From positions 8,990,162-9,054,161 of the forward strand of contig NZ_CP106793.1 of NCBI RefSeq assembly GCF_025642135.1: DNA of 64,000 nt. Reading direction: 5' to 3'. Position numbers and translations under genes: made by a program. The DNA is from Streptomyces cynarae. GTDB lineage: Bacteria; Actinomycetota; Actinomycetes; Streptomycetales; Streptomycetaceae. The notes beneath the pieces were generated by a model. It searched no databases. It worked only from the letters and a program-made list of their open reading frames with translations, and was not told the DNA's origin. This document shows positions 45,291 to 56,297 of this stretch, piece after piece. How positions within the stretch are numbered: position 1 is the first letter of the stretch; each line of letters begins with the position of its first letter.

Positions 45291-45460
45291 TGGCGCACAG
45301 CGACCAGTCCGGCATCGACGCCGCTCCGCGCAGGCGCTCTCCGATGGTCGCCGGACACCACGCCTCCGTGCGCTGGACGGCCACCGGCACCTACGCCGGC
45401 GGCTTCCCCGGTGCCAAGGCCCAGCCCGGCACCGTCGTCACCTTTGTGACGCACGCTCTG
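45291..45460 (+). pseudogene. SnoaL-like cyclase scrap
   Basis: The frame from 45291 includes RWTATGTYAGGFPGAKAQPG and TVVTFVTH, like the last strands of SnoaL/NTF2-type ester cyclases (W...GTH.G.FPG..PTGR.V). Both ends are missing. Confidence 0.4.
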
Positions 45461-46039
45461 CGACCTCCACCGTCCTCCCCGGGCACACCGCCGGGGAGGG
45501 CGGCGGACCACTATGAGCCGGGCGAGTGCCGACCGCTCGAGCACTTTCGATCCCGGCGCCCAGCAGATCCAGCGGCAAGACGTTCAGACTCCGCCCGCAC
45601 GCGTCCTTCGACCCCTCTAGAACGGCGCGGTCGACCTTGAGGCGGAGGCCGTCGGGACGAGCGGGGTCACCGCAGGCCTCGACGACCACTCGCCCGGCCC
45701 GGTGAAATGGCAGACATGGTTGACGTGCCCGCCGGCGTCTCCCGCGACGTGCGCCTTCCTATGTCCAGCGCATGCCTGATTGTGTCGGTGGGAAGCAGCA
45801 ACGTGTGGTGGTGAGTTCCGGGAACGCTTGAGGGGCTCGGCCGCAGAAGTGTCGGCGAGTTTTAGGAACGCGGCATAGCCAGGCGGCTGTCGGCCATGCG
45901 GTGTGAGGGCACCCGCTCGCAGCTCCCCGAGACCTGGGCGGGGGCTCTCTCGCCCCCGGGGCCGGAGCGGACTGCTCATGAGGACCGCTCCTTGACAATA
46001 CGATTGCTGGCCACCAGGCACGCTGGCACGATTTCAAGC
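45461..46039. other. No supported gene
   Basis: The stretch has long open frames but none with a start, ribosome site or family match. TTGACA at about 45991 may be a -35 box for the P-loop gene at 46040, though no clear -10 follows at the right distance. Confidence 0.4.
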
Positions 46040-46591
46040 GTGATCACTTCTGAGACGCCGGACTGCCTGATCGTGACGGGGATGCCCGGGGCCGGGAAGT
46101 CGACGGTGACCAGGCTCGTCGCCGAGCGTCTGCCGCGCTCCGCCCGGCTCGACGGCGACTTCATCAACAGGCTGATCGTCAGCGGTCACGTCTGGGCCCT
46201 CGGTGAACCGGCCGACGAGGCAGCGCGGCAGGTGGAGCTGTGCAACCGCAATCTATGCATGCTGGCGAACAATTTTGCCGACGCCGGCTTCGCGCCCGTG
46301 ATCGACTGGGTGATCCCCGACCGCAGGCAGCTGGACTTCTTCGTCTCGCTCCTTCCGGCCAGGAAAGTTCTGTTCGTCGTCCTCGCACCGGGTATCGAGG
46401 CATGCCAGCACCGCAACACTCTCCGTGATCCACGGGAGCGGTTCGACTTCGACGGCTATGAAGATCTCGATGCCGACATGAAGCGCGAGCTCGGCGATGT
46501 CGGCTGGTGGTTTGACACCGCTGCCCTCACTCCCGAGGAGACCGCCGACCGCATCATCCGGGAAGCTCGCCATCGCGCGATGGTGAACTGA
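46040..46591 (+). CDS. P-loop kinase/AAA-type ATPase
   Basis: A 183-residue nucleotide kinase-like protein from GTG 46040. Walker A is GMPGAGKST (about 13-21), followed by RLDGDFINRLIV and a later RDPRERFDFDGYEDLDAD. The size and pattern resemble phosphotransferase-like kinases (gluconate kinase, chloramphenicol phosphotransferase, zeta-like). The substrate is unknown. The IS21-type element begins directly after its stop, so its native 3' flank may be lost. Confidence 0.75.
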   Translation: MITSETPDCLIVTGMPGAGKSTVTRLVAERLPRSARLDGDFINRLIVSGHVWALGEPADEAARQVELCNRNLCMLANNFADAGFAPVIDWVIPDRRQLDFFVSLLPARKVLFVVLAPGIEACQHRNTLRDPRERFDFDGYEDLDADMKRELGDVGWWFDTAALTPEETADRIIREARHRAMVN

Positions 46592-46612
46592 CTGCAAGTT
46601 CCCCGGCACTGT

Positions 46613-47407
46613 TCAGGTCACGGCGGCTTGTTCTGCCCTGGCCCGGGACTGGGCGAGGCGGTAGGAGTCGGTGCCGGTCTCGATGATGGTGCCGTTGAAG
46701 GTCAGCCGGTCGACGATGGCGGTGCAGAGCCGGGGATCGGTGAACGTCTTGGTCCAGCCGCCGAAAGCTTCGTTGGAGGCGATGGCGACGCTGTTCTTCT
46801 CCTCCCGCTCGGTCAGAACCTGGAACAGCAGTTCGGCGCCGTGTTTGTCGAGTTCCATGTAGCCCAGTTCGTCGATGCATAAAAGATCGACGCGGCCGTA
46901 CCGGGCGATCGTCTTGGTCAGCTGCTTCTCGTCCGCGGCTTCGACGAGTTCGTTGACGAGCCTGGTCGCCAGGGTGTACTTCACGCGGAAGCCCGCCATC
47001 GCGGCCTCGGTGCCGAGCGCGATCAGCAGGTGGGATTTGCCGGTGCCGGAGTCGCCGATCAGGCAGAGCGGCTGCCCCTTCTTCACCCACTCGCAGGTGG
47101 CAAGGGTGTGCACGACCGCGGCATCGATGTTGGCGTTGGCGTCGAAGTCGAATTCCCGCAGCGACTTCTGCCTCGGGAAGGCAGCTGCCTTGATCCTTCG
47201 CTCGGATCGGCGTCGTGCCCGGTCGTCGCACTCGGCCAGCAGCAGCTCGGCGAGGAAGGCGAGGTAGGACATCTGTTCGCGGGCGGCCTGCTCGGCCAGG
47301 TCCGTGAACTTCCGACGGATGGTGGGCAGTTGGAGCATCCGGCAGGCACCGACCACGGCGGTCTCGGCCGCCTGTTCGCTCATCCGACGGCGGCTGGTGG
47401 CGTTCAT
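46613..47407 (-). CDS. istB: IS21 helper ATPase IstB
   Basis: A 264-residue AAA+ ATPase that assists the IstA transposase. Walker A is IGDSGTGKSHLLIALG, Walker B is VDLLCIDELGYM, and the sensor region SNEAFGGWTKTF is present. The N-terminal helical domain (LPTIRRKFTDLAEQAAREQM) is complete. GGAGAGCAG precedes ATG 47407, which overlaps the end of istA. Confidence 0.93.
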   Translation of the reverse strand: MNATSRRRMSEQAAETAVVGACRMLQLPTIRRKFTDLAEQAAREQMSYLAFLAELLLAECDDRARRRSERRIKAAAFPRQKSLREFDFDANANIDAAVVHTLATCEWVKKGQPLCLIGDSGTGKSHLLIALGTEAAMAGFRVKYTLATRLVNELVEAADEKQLTKTIARYGRVDLLCIDELGYMELDKHGAELLFQVLTEREEKNSVAIASNEAFGGWTKTFTDPRLCTAIVDRLTFNGTIIETGTDSYRLAQSRARAEQAAVT

Positions 47408-49051
47408 GGCATCTGCTCTCCTTTGCTGGCAGCGGTCGTGCCGCGGGTGCGGCGGCCAAGGAGCTGGTCGTAGGGGGCCGGTGAGGGCAACGGCCGGGTG
47501 TCGGGCGGCAGATGGGCCAGCCGCCGCGCGGTCAGGTAGGTGACTGTCGGCTCTCGCCTGGGCGGCTTTGGCTCGGGCAGGGCCGTGTCGGCGTCGTCGG
47601 CTTCCTGGGCCTTGCGGGCCTCCAGGGCGACTGCGTCCGCGGTCAGCGCGCCCACCCGCAGGGTGGATGCGAGCCCGGCAACCAGGTGCTCGTGGGGGAT
47701 GCGCCGGCCCAGCAGCAGGACGTCGATCAGGGCCCGGGTGCCGTCGCGGTCGCCGCGGGCTTTGCAGGCTGCGGCCCACCAGGCGTCGTGGACCGGGGTG
47801 ACCTTCCCCGCGGCTTTGGCCTGTTCGAGCGCGGTCGCTCCGGGCAGGGCGCCGGGCTTGCGCACGAGGGCTTCCAGGTAGTGGTCCAGTACGAGTCGTT
47901 CTCCGCCCTTTGCGATCAGCCGTTCGTGCCGGGCTATCTCTGTGCTGCCGTCGTAGACGACCAGTTCGTTGGCGTGCAGCACGGCCCGCACCCGGCGGCC
48001 GATGAAGCGGACCGGCACCGAGTAGCTGTTGGTGCGGACCGATATGCGGCTGTGTCGGTCCACCCGCAGGGCGAAGGTGCGGCTGGTGCAGAACGGCTCG
48101 TCCGGCAGTGGCTTCAACAGAGGTTGTTCGACGGCGAAGTACTCGCCCACGGTGCGGGGCCGCATCCGAATACGGCGGGCATCGTCATGCTTGTCCCATT
48201 GATCGACGAGCAGGTTCAGCTCGGCCAAGGAGTCCACATCGGGGACCGGGACGAGGTGGTTGCGGCGGAAGTAGCCGATGTCCCCTTCGACTCCGCCCTT
48301 CTCGTGTGCGCCGGCCAGGCCGGGGCGGCAGTAGAAACTGTCCAGTCCGTAGTGCCCCCGGAAGGTGATCCACCGCTCGTTTTCCCGTCTTTCCCTGGTG
48401 AACCCGATCACCTTGGCGACAGCGGCCTTCAAGTTGTCGTAGCGGACCTTGCCGGTCGGCGCCCCACTCAGGACGCTGAGGGCGTGCACGTGGCCTTCGA
48501 AGAACGCTTCCTGTCCGCCGGACGCGAAGATCCGGTGCGCTGCCTTGCCGGAATACGACAGGCGGAAGCTGAACAGGTAGCAGGTCACCGTCCGCCCGGC
48601 CAGACGTACCGTCACATCTCCGAAGTCGACCTCCGCTTCGACGCCGGGGCGGTGCGATTGCGGCACGAACGCCTCGGCGGGACCGCGACCGGCCATCGCG
48701 CGGATCTCCCCACGACGCACTGCGACGTAGTCGCGGACCATACCGTAGGAAACGCCCGTGGGCCTAATGCTCCTCAAGCAGCCGATCGAAGACACGTTTT
48801 GCGGTATGCCGCTGCTTGCGCGGGGCGTCCAGATCGGCCCGCAGCATCTGGTCGATCACCGGCTTGTACGGGTCCAGACGGGTCGGCCGCGGCGGCAGCT
48901 TCTTACGCGGACGAGGCCAAGCCGACTCCAGCGCGCTCTGCACCGTCGGGTGGCCTACGCCGTATTTCCGCATCACAGCCCGCTTCGACAACCCGGCACG
49001 GCAGTCTCTGCGGATCGCCGCGTACAGCTCAACCTTGGACTTCGGCGCCAT
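47404..49051 (-). pseudogene. istA: IS21 transposase IstA, frameshifted
   Basis: From ATG 49051 the reverse frame gives the helix-turn-helix part (SKRAVMRKYGVGHPTVQSAL), then stops at a TAG (48764-48766) right after FDRLLEEH. The rest continues in another frame from about 48760: GVSYGMVRDYVAVRRGEIRA, the DDE core with EVDFGDVTVRLAGR, VRYDNLKAAVAKV and EKGGVEGDIGYFRR, and a C terminus ending at 47404. A one-base insertion plus stop breaks it, so the element is probably immobile. Confidence 0.85.
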
Positions 49052-49539
49052 CGACGCCCCCTCACAGCACGGAGCATGCCCATGCTCCCACCGCAAGCCC
49101 CCTGGTGTTGCCGAAACTCACCGACATCCATACGCCTCAATCCGAGGCGTTCTCGGTGCTGAGCGACACCTGTTCCTCAAACTCACCGACATACCCAGCA
49201 TGCCGATGGCGGATAGTTGGTCGATGTCCAGGAGCGGTGTTTCTGATCAGTGTCTGGTGGTTCTATCTGGGCTTATCAGTTTGCTGTGTTGGGTGTGGTC
49301 GGGTGGCGCGGGTGTTTCAGCTGGTGCTGGCGTGTGGGTGGTGGTCTTGCTGTGTGGGGTCTGGTCTGTGGTTTTGTCAGTTGGCGGGCTGGGTGATCAG
49401 GTCGTGTCACGTGCGGTGGCCGGTGTTCAGGTTGAGTGGTTGTTGGTATGGGGCGTGGTCCTACGTGTGCTGGGTGGTGACGCGGCAGGCGGGGCATGCT
49501 TTGGGGCTTCGGGGGCCGTAGCGGTGGTTGGGCGTGGCA

Positions 49540-50600
49540 GGCAGCGTGCAGGGGCCGATTTCCCAGGGTGGGCACTTCGGTTCTGCTGTGATGACGAGGC
49601 GTTCGCGGGGGGACAGGCGGAGGGCGATGGGTCTGGTGGGTTGGAGCAGGGTGTCGTGGGGGGGGGGTGTGGTCGAAGGTGTGCAGGCCGGTGGCGGAGG
49701 ACGTCTCGCGTCGCGGGCGTGGGCTGCTGGTGTGGGGGCCTTCTTCGCCGTAGCGGCAGGAGCTGTCGAGTTCTTGTTTGGTGTAGGTGACCGGTTCGTC
49801 GTCGGGTGGGCCACCTCCCGGACGGGGTGTTGGTTTCGCTGGTGATCTCGTGCCAGCGCTTGACGTCGCGGGCCAGGGCCCACAGGTAGGAGGTGCGGTG
49901 GGGGTCGTGCCGGTTGCGGGGGCGTACGGGCAGGTGTTCGCCGTCGGCGCTGGTGACGTTGAGTTCGTCGAGCGGGGTGGCGTGTTCCTGTGGGATGCGC
50001 GGGGCGGGCAGGGACCAGCCGCTGTGCCACTTTCCGCATGCTCTGCCGTTTTCGGGACATGAGCGTTGGCTGGTGGGGGTGCATTTTCAGATCTGCAGGT
50101 GGCGGACGCCGCCGCGGATGATCTGGGCGAGGGGGGAGATGATGCGCTGCCAGGGCACGTCGTCGACGCGGGTCCTGGGGGCGCGGTCTATGAGGGCAGA
50201 GGTGGCGTCTGGGGTCACCCGCAGAGGTGCGATGTTGCGCTCGCGGGCTTTGGCGGATCGCCGGCGCACGGTACTGGCGGTGATGGGGGAGTGCTGGGCT
50301 TCCCATCCCACGCGTGCGCCGGCGCTGGTCACCAGCACGTCGGTGATCACCCGTCCGTCCTCGGATCGCGTTTCGGTCTGCACGTCCAGTCCGCGCCGCT
50401 GAAGCCGGTTGTGCAGCTGCTCGAAGGCCAGTCGTCCCGCGGTGTGCCATACGAAGCGTCCCATCGACCGACCGAGTCCGCGACGAGGGCTGAAGGCTCT
50501 GGCCAATGCCAGGGGCCCGGGCTGGCCGCCCGGCCGCCGCCGCGACCGGTCCGTACGGGCTCGCCCGCGCCCGGCCGGCCCCGCACCGGACGGTAACCAC
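49540..50600 (-). pseudogene. CoiA-like competence protein, decayed
   Basis: Reverse frames give GRFVWHTAGRLAFEQLHNRL, TSAGARVGWEAQHSPITAST and VRRRSAKARERNIAPLRVTP (CoiA-like nuclease core), then a stop at 50087. The continuation CGKWHSGWSLPAPRIPQEHA and YLWALARDVKRWHEITSETN lies in another frame, and RLSPRERLVITAEPKCPPWE in a third. CGxWH and the preceding core occur in actinomycete CoiA-like proteins. Several frameshifts separate the parts. Confidence 0.55.
49658..49667 (+). repeat. Run of ten G
   Basis: A 10-base G homopolymer lies in the strand-skewed region covering the 3' part of the CoiA-like gene. Such runs slip easily and may explain a frameshift there. Confidence 0.85.
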
Positions 50601-50643
50601 GCCGGGACTGACGAATAGTCAGTTCGCCTGGGGGCGGAGGGAC

Positions 50644-51645
50644 TCAGAGCCAGCCGCGGCGAGCGGCTTGCCAGGCGAGCTGCATCCGCGTGTCGGCGCC
50701 GGCGAGGGTCATCATGTGCTGGATGTGGCGTTGCACGGTGCGCCTGCTCAGCCCCATCTGACTCGCGATGGCCTTGTCGGCGACACCCGCCACGAGCAGC
50801 GAGAGCAGCCGGCGGTCGGTCTCGGTCAGCGGGTCGGCGTCGACGACCCCGTCGCTGCCCTCCACCCCTCCGGACGCGCTGACGTTCAGCGGGACCGCGG
50901 TCTCCCAGTAGCGCTCGAAGAGTGAGATGAGCGCCTCCAGCAGGCTGCTGCCTCGCACCAGCGCGGCCGTCGCCACATGGGGACTGCCCTGGGGCCCACC
51001 GGGGACCAGCGGGCAGATGGCGATGGCGCGGTCGGCCACGGCCAGGCGCAGCGGCAGGTGCGGGACCGAGCGGGCCACCTCACCGGCGCGCACACCTTCC
51101 ACGACGTTGTCGACGGCGCCCTCGTCGTCGAAGAAGGCCTGCTCGTACAGGACGCGGTAGCGCACCCCGCGGGCGAGGGCGTCGTACTCGGCGCGGTTGC
51201 TGCCCGAGGGCATCGCCACGTACTGCGCCTTGCAGAACCAGAGCATCTCGTGGCGCGCGTTGTCCTGCATCTGCCGCAGGTGCTGGCGCAGCGCCTCCGC
51301 TCCGGTGATGACCTCGATGAGCTGGCCGGGGTCGTGCCTGCGGCGCGTACTGCGGTAGCTGTCGAGGAGGTCGGTGACGGCGGTACGGGCCTTGTCGAGC
51401 GCGTCGGCGTTGCGCTGCAACCGCGGCAGCAGCGCCACGTCGGGCGGTACGGCCGCGTAGTGCAGCGGATCGCGGTCGGTGGTGCTGGCGAGGCCCTTGC
51501 CGCGCAGGGCTGCGAGGACGGCCTCGACGGAGTCGCGCGGGAGCCCGGTTTGGTCGGCGACCTCCTGGGCCGACGCGGTCGCGGTCCCGACCAGGAGCCG
51601 GTAGACCGTCTCCTCGATCGCCGTGAGACCTGCCGGCTCCAGCAT
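50644..51645 (-). CDS. TrmB-type plus LuxR-type transcriptional regulator
   Basis: A 333-residue regulator. ATG 51645 is chosen for the GGAGGGG seven bases upstream. The N-terminal winged helix (LTAIEETVYRLLVGTATASA, VADQTGLPRDSVEAVLAALR) is TrmB-like, the middle is a phospholipase-D-like sensor (LRQMQDNARHEMLWFCKAQY), and the C terminus is a LuxR-type helix-turn-helix (SQMGLSRRTVQRHIQHMMTL). This three-part layout is common in Streptomyces regulators next to subtilisin-like proteases, as here. Confidence 0.88.
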   Translation of the reverse strand: MLEPAGLTAIEETVYRLLVGTATASAQEVADQTGLPRDSVEAVLAALRGKGLASTTDRDPLHYAAVPPDVALLPRLQRNADALDKARTAVTDLLDSYRSTRRRHDPGQLIEVITGAEALRQHLRQMQDNARHEMLWFCKAQYVAMPSGSNRAEYDALARGVRYRVLYEQAFFDDEGAVDNVVEGVRAGEVARSVPHLPLRLAVADRAIAICPLVPGGPQGSPHVATAALVRGSSLLEALISLFERYWETAVPLNVSASGGVEGSDGVVDADPLTETDRRLLSLLVAGVADKAIASQMGLSRRTVQRHIQHMMTLAGADTRMQLAWQAARRGWL

Positions 51646-51794
51646 GCCGTGCCCCTCCCTCGCCGCGGCCGGCCCCGAGAAGCGGAACGGCCCGTTGAAG
51701 TTTGCACTGCGGGCCACGACCGGGCAAGCAAACGGCGGGTGCCAGGATTTCCGCCCGGGCCCCGCCGTCGTTCAGCCGTTCCGCGGGGCCGCCG

Positions 51795-54700
51795 TCACTG
51801 CCCCGAGGAGGGGCCGCGGTGCAGGTAGGCGCGGTCGACCGTCTGCCGCACGGTGTTGCCCGCGGCGTCCACCGCGGTTACCCGCAGGCTGACGTACGCG
51901 TCCCCGCGCACCCCCGACGGCCGTTCGACCGCGGCGGTGAACCGCGTGCCGCCGTGCCGCGCGGTGCGGGCGGTGTGCGCGGTGTGCCAGGTACGGCCGT
52001 CGTCGTACGACGCCTCGACCTTGAGCGTGACCCCGCGCGGGGCGGCCAGGCCGTCCGGCATCCGTACGTTCAGACCCAGCGTGTGCGACCGGCGCGGACC
52101 CACCGCGTTGCGGAGGTCCACCGGCGCGCTGTAGTCGACCTGGAGCAGCGGCAGCAGCGTGGCCGTCGCCGCGGTGTCCGAGGTGAACGTCCAGGACGTC
52201 CTGGTGCCGGTGCCGAACTGCCAGTCGGCGGAGGTGCGGGCGGTGGTGAGGTCCAGCCGGTAGCCGGCCTTGCCCGCGGGCACCTCGAATCCGCCCCAGG
52301 CCCCGGTGTCGGACTGCGCCACGAGCCGGCCGTCGCGGTACACCTCGGCGTGGGCCACGTCGCTCGGGTCGCCCACCGCGGACACCGCGGCACCGGTGCC
52401 TACACCGCCACCCAGCGAGCTGGCCTCCGCGAACGACCAGTGGCCGGACTGGGAGTCGGTGAATTCCGGGATGTGCAGGGACAAGGTGTCGCCGTTGCGC
52501 ACCGAGCCGGGCCAGCCCGTCACACCGTGCGGGATCGACGGGCGTACCGGCCCCGCGAACCACTTCTCCGCGGCGTGCTGTCCGGGCCGGTAGGTGCGGG
52601 CGGCGTCCTGCATGCCGACGCCCAGCGCGAGGTCGCGGTCCATGACGGTGTCGTGGTGCACGGTGTGGCTCCACAACGTGTCACCGGCCGTCACGTACTC
52701 GGTGCGCTGCTGTCCCACCGGCACGTCACGGGTGTACTGGTTCCAGGCGAACTCCTGGTAGGGGCGCCAGCCGAAACGCTGCTCGCTCCCCCAGGCCGAG
52801 GCACCGGTGCGGGTGTAGGCGGCCTTCACCACCGCGCTGTTGCGTTCGCTGACCGTGTACACCAGCTTCTCGGGAACGCGCTGCTGGGACACCTGCATCA
52901 CGTCGTACAGGTAGGGGCTCTTCACCGTGCCGGAGAACTCCACCGTGGTGGTGCGCTTACCGGCGCGCTTGAGCAGGTCGGTGCCCTCGGTCGAGCCGGC
53001 GCGCATGATCGGCAGCGCGAGGCGGTCGCCCTCCGGCTGCCAGCGCGTCCAGGGGAAGAAGCCCTCGGGCACGACGAGCATCAGCGCCTTGGCCCCGGCG
53101 TCCGCGGCGGCCTTCGCCAGCTCGGCGTCGTTACCGAAGTCGTAGCGGACGACAGCGAGCTTCCCGCGCACATGGGCGGCCCTGAAGTCCGCGGCGGTGC
53201 CCGCTCCGGCGTCCACCGCGGTCAGCCGGACGCCCTTGTCGTCGAAGACCGGTGAGGTCGGCAGGTAGTACGGGGCGAAGGGCGCCGAAGTGCCGGACAC
53301 CTTCGCTCGCAACTGCGGGGCCGTCATCTGCCAGCGCGAGGCGAACTCGAAGGTGCCGTCGGTGACCTGCGCGGTCGGGCTGACGTAGATGCGCTTGGCG
53401 ATGTCGAAGAACATCACGCCCTGGATCAGGCCGTGGCCCTCGATGCGCCGGTACGTCTGGTAGCTGAGGATCCCCGTTGCTCAGCGGGCTCGGGCGTGCG
53501 GATCTGCACCTGGGTGACCTTGGAGGCGTCCAGCGTCACCGTGGTGTCCTTGGAGACCTTCACCTGCGGGTTGATCACCTCGACCAGTTCCTGGCCGTCC
53601 GAGGCGTTGTCCAAAGTGCTGAAGTCGACCTGGTAGGTGCCCTCCTCGACGACGGCGACCGCGGGGTCGGCGCTGGTGTACGAGACGAAGCCGTCCTGGC
53701 CCCAGATCGTCGGCAGCCAGCCCGGCAGCACCTTGCCCGCGCGGTCGCGGGCGATCACGGTGAGCCGGTGCAGCGGCGCGTGCACGACCAGGGAGAGCGT
53801 GGTGTGGGCGAGGACGGTGCCGTCCGCGCCGGTCGCGGTGGCGTAGCCGTAGTAGGCGCCGCGCCTGGCGTCCTTCGCGTCGGTGCTCAGCGGCACGTCG
53901 GCGGAGGCACCGGGGGCGAGGTGGACGGTGCTCGCGCCGGGCGCGACGACACCGGCCGTCAGGGCCACGCCGTCGGAGTTGGCCAGGGCCACGCTCAGCT
54001 TCAGGTCCACTGCCTTGTCACCGGCGTTGGTGTAGTGCAGGGTCGCCGACTGCTGCTTGCCGCCGCCCACCTGGACGGCGGGCAGCAGCACGCTGCCGGT
54101 GGCCGTGACCGCGCCCATGGCCGCGGCGACGTCGATCCGGCCGCCGCCCTGCTCGGTCGCCTTCGTGCCCGGCACGGTGTGCGCGGTGCTGATCAGCGCG
54201 TCCTTCAACTGCTGACCGGTCCAGCCGGGGTGCTGCTGCGCGATCAGCGCGACGGCACCCGCCACGTGCGGGGTCGCCATCGAGGTGCCGGACGCCGCCG
54301 TGTAGTTCGCGTCGACCGGGTCGCCCATGGTGGTGCCGGACGCGCGCGCGGCGACGATGCCGACGCCGGGGGCTGTCACGTCGGGCTTGACGGCCTTGTC
54401 GCCGAGGCGCGGACCGCGGCTGGAGAAGGAGGCCAGGGAGTCGTCGCGGTCCACGGCGCCCACCGTCAGCGCGGCGTCGGCCGCACCGGGCGAACCGATC
54501 GTGGAGTCCCCGCTCTGGCCCGCGTTGCCCGCCGCGACGACGAAGAGGGTGTCGCCGGAGGCGGACAGCGTGTTGAGGGCCTGGCTCATCGGGTCGGTGC
54601 CGTCGGTCGGCTCGTCGGAGCCGAGGCTCATGTTGACGACCTTGGCGTGCTCGGCGGCCGCCCACTCCATGCCGTCGATGACCTGCGACTCCGAGCCGTA

Positions 54701-55655
54701 GCCGTCATCGCCGAGCACCTTGCCGATCAGCAGCTCCGCCTTCGGCGCCACACCCTTGCGGGAACCGGAGGACGCCGCGCCCGTACCGCCGACGATCGAC
54801 GCCACGTGCGTGCCGTGCCCGAAGTGGTCCACGGTGTTCCCGCTGCCCGAGAAGTCCTTCGACTCCGCGATCCGGCCCGCCAGATCGGGGTGGGCGGCGT
54901 CCACGCCGGTGTCCAGCACGGCCACCTTCACGCCCTGGCCCTCGTACCCGGCCTTCCACGCCGCAGGCGCGTTGATCTGCGCCGTGCTGCGGTCCAGCAC
55001 CGGCGCGACCCGGCCGTCCAGCCACACCCGCGGCGTCGCGGCGGCGCGGGCGGTGCCCTCGGTGCCGCCCGGGTTCAAGGCCTTCCAGAAGGCGCCGAGG
55101 TCGTCGTCCGCGACGCGCAGCGACCGCGCGCCGATACTGGCGAGGGTCCGCGCCGGGGCCGATGCCTCGTTGAACGCGGCGACCCGGTCCGCGACGGCCG
55201 CCGCGGCCTTCTCGCTCTTCGCGGTCGTCCGGGCCACGCCGCCGCGCGGGAGGCGGAGACGATCAGCGGCAGCGCGGAGGTGCCGCCCTCGTCGTAGCCC
55301 TGGGCGATCAGGGCGGACACGTCGAACAGACGCCGGTCCAGCGTCCCGGCGGAGACCAGGTCCACGGCGTCCGACGGCAGCACCGTCAGGTCGCCGCCGT
55401 CCTCCTGGTACGTGCGGAAGACGATGCCCTCACGGCCGGGTCCCGGCTCGACCGAGGCGGCGCGGCGGCCGTCGGCCCCGGCGTCACCGTCACGCGGTCG
55501 CCGGTCACCAGGCGTACGGTCACGGGCGGCGCGCCCTGGCCGCCGGCGGGTCGCGCCGCGGTGTCCTGGGGCGTCCGGGCGGAGGCGGCCGGCACGCCTC
55601 CGGCGGCCAGCAGCAATCCTGTCGATATCGCCGCCGTCAGGCGGATCCATGCCAT
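51795..55655 (-). pseudogene. Subtilisin-like S8 protease with three frameshifts
   Basis: One protein of about 1280 residues is spread over several reverse frames. From ATG 55655: signal peptide AWIRLTAAISTGLLLAAGGV; propeptide text LVTGDRVTV and FRTYQEDGGDLTVLP; catalytic domain with Asp in VAVLDTGVD (near 54911), His in GHGTHVAS (54815) and Ser in GTSMATPHVAG (54281). A long C-terminal beta-rich region (QLRAKVSGTSAPFAPYYLPT, a PA-like insert AELAKAAADAGAKALMLVV) ends at 51795. Shifts lie near 55479 (C run), 55251 and 53476. Each is a single base, so assembly error is possible. Confidence 0.8.
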
Positions 55656-55839
55656 CAGCCAAGCACCTCTCGTACAGCTGGGAGTGACGCGCTGTCCGAC
55701 AGAATCTGCTGTGGCGGTGAGCATGTCACCGGCCTTTGGTGTCACACCTGCGACATGTCTCAACGGCGCCACGGGGTGCGGCCGTGGCCCCCGTAAGGTG
55801 TCAGCGCGGCATTCTGCCGTGGGAGCGGGCGCCCAGGCC

Positions 55840-56140
55840 GCCGCGCCGCGGATGCCCAGGCGCGCCAACTCCGCCCGCAGCGCACGGACGCCGTGCTGGG
55901 TACGGGACTTGACCGTCCCGCGCGGAACGCCCAGCTGTGCGGCGACGTCCTCGCCCGCCTGGCCCATGACGTGGACGCGGACCACCGCTTCGCGGTGCGC
56001 GGGGGCGAGCGCGCGCGGGGCGCCGACCAGGACGGAGCGGTCTTCCACGGCGCCGGCATGGTCGCGCACGGGCGCGAGCGCGGTGCCCGCGAAGTCGGCG
56101 GCGGTGCCCCCCACCGGTACGGAGCGTGCGATCTCTCGGT
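55840..56140 (-). pseudogene. ECF sigma factor region 4 fragment
   Basis: The reverse frame reads PRALAPAHREAVVRVHVMGQ, AGEDVAAQLGVPRGTVKSRT and HGVRALRAELARLGI, the sigma-70 region 4 of an ECF sigma factor (typical: LP..hREvl...y..G.s..EiA..LGip.GTVKSR). Region 2 is missing; the sequence changes at the left end of the Tn7-like element near 56140. Confidence 0.65.
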
Positions 56141-56145
56141 TTTGG

Positions 56146-56170
56146 GACAGTGGGGTGAGAGACAGTGGGG
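56146..56170 (+). repeat. Direct repeats at the transposon left end
   Basis: GACAGTGGGG occurs at 56146-56155 and 56161-56170, 15 bp apart, and related words lie inverted near 56214 (CCACTGTC) and 56281 (CGCTGTCTC). Repeated transposase sites like these mark Tn7-like ends. Confidence 0.5.
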
Positions 56171-56297
56171 GCTGGGTGTGTTGTTGCTGGTCGGTGGCGG
56201 TTTCGAGGCGTGGGGCCACTGTCTTGGGCGTGAGAGAGCTGCGGGGCATTGCTGTTCTGGGGCGTTATTGCATGAGGGGTGACGCTGTCTCAGTTTC

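Larger units (their letters stand above)
46593..49195 (-). mobile_element. IS21-family insertion sequence, istA broken
   Basis: Overlapping istA and istB in IS21 order on the minus strand. The right end carries two copies of TGTCGGTGAGTTT (reverse strand, tip near 49194 and inner near 49137), typical of the multiple terminal repeats of IS21. The left end is near 46593 (TGCAAGTTCCCCGGCAC) but is less clear. Ends are approximate. Confidence 0.75.

Noticed and set aside
55386..56249. A fusion of sigma factor region 4 with the protease leader
   Set aside because: The shared reading frame through the promoter region has no coding pattern; the protease has its own ATG at 55655 with a signal peptide.
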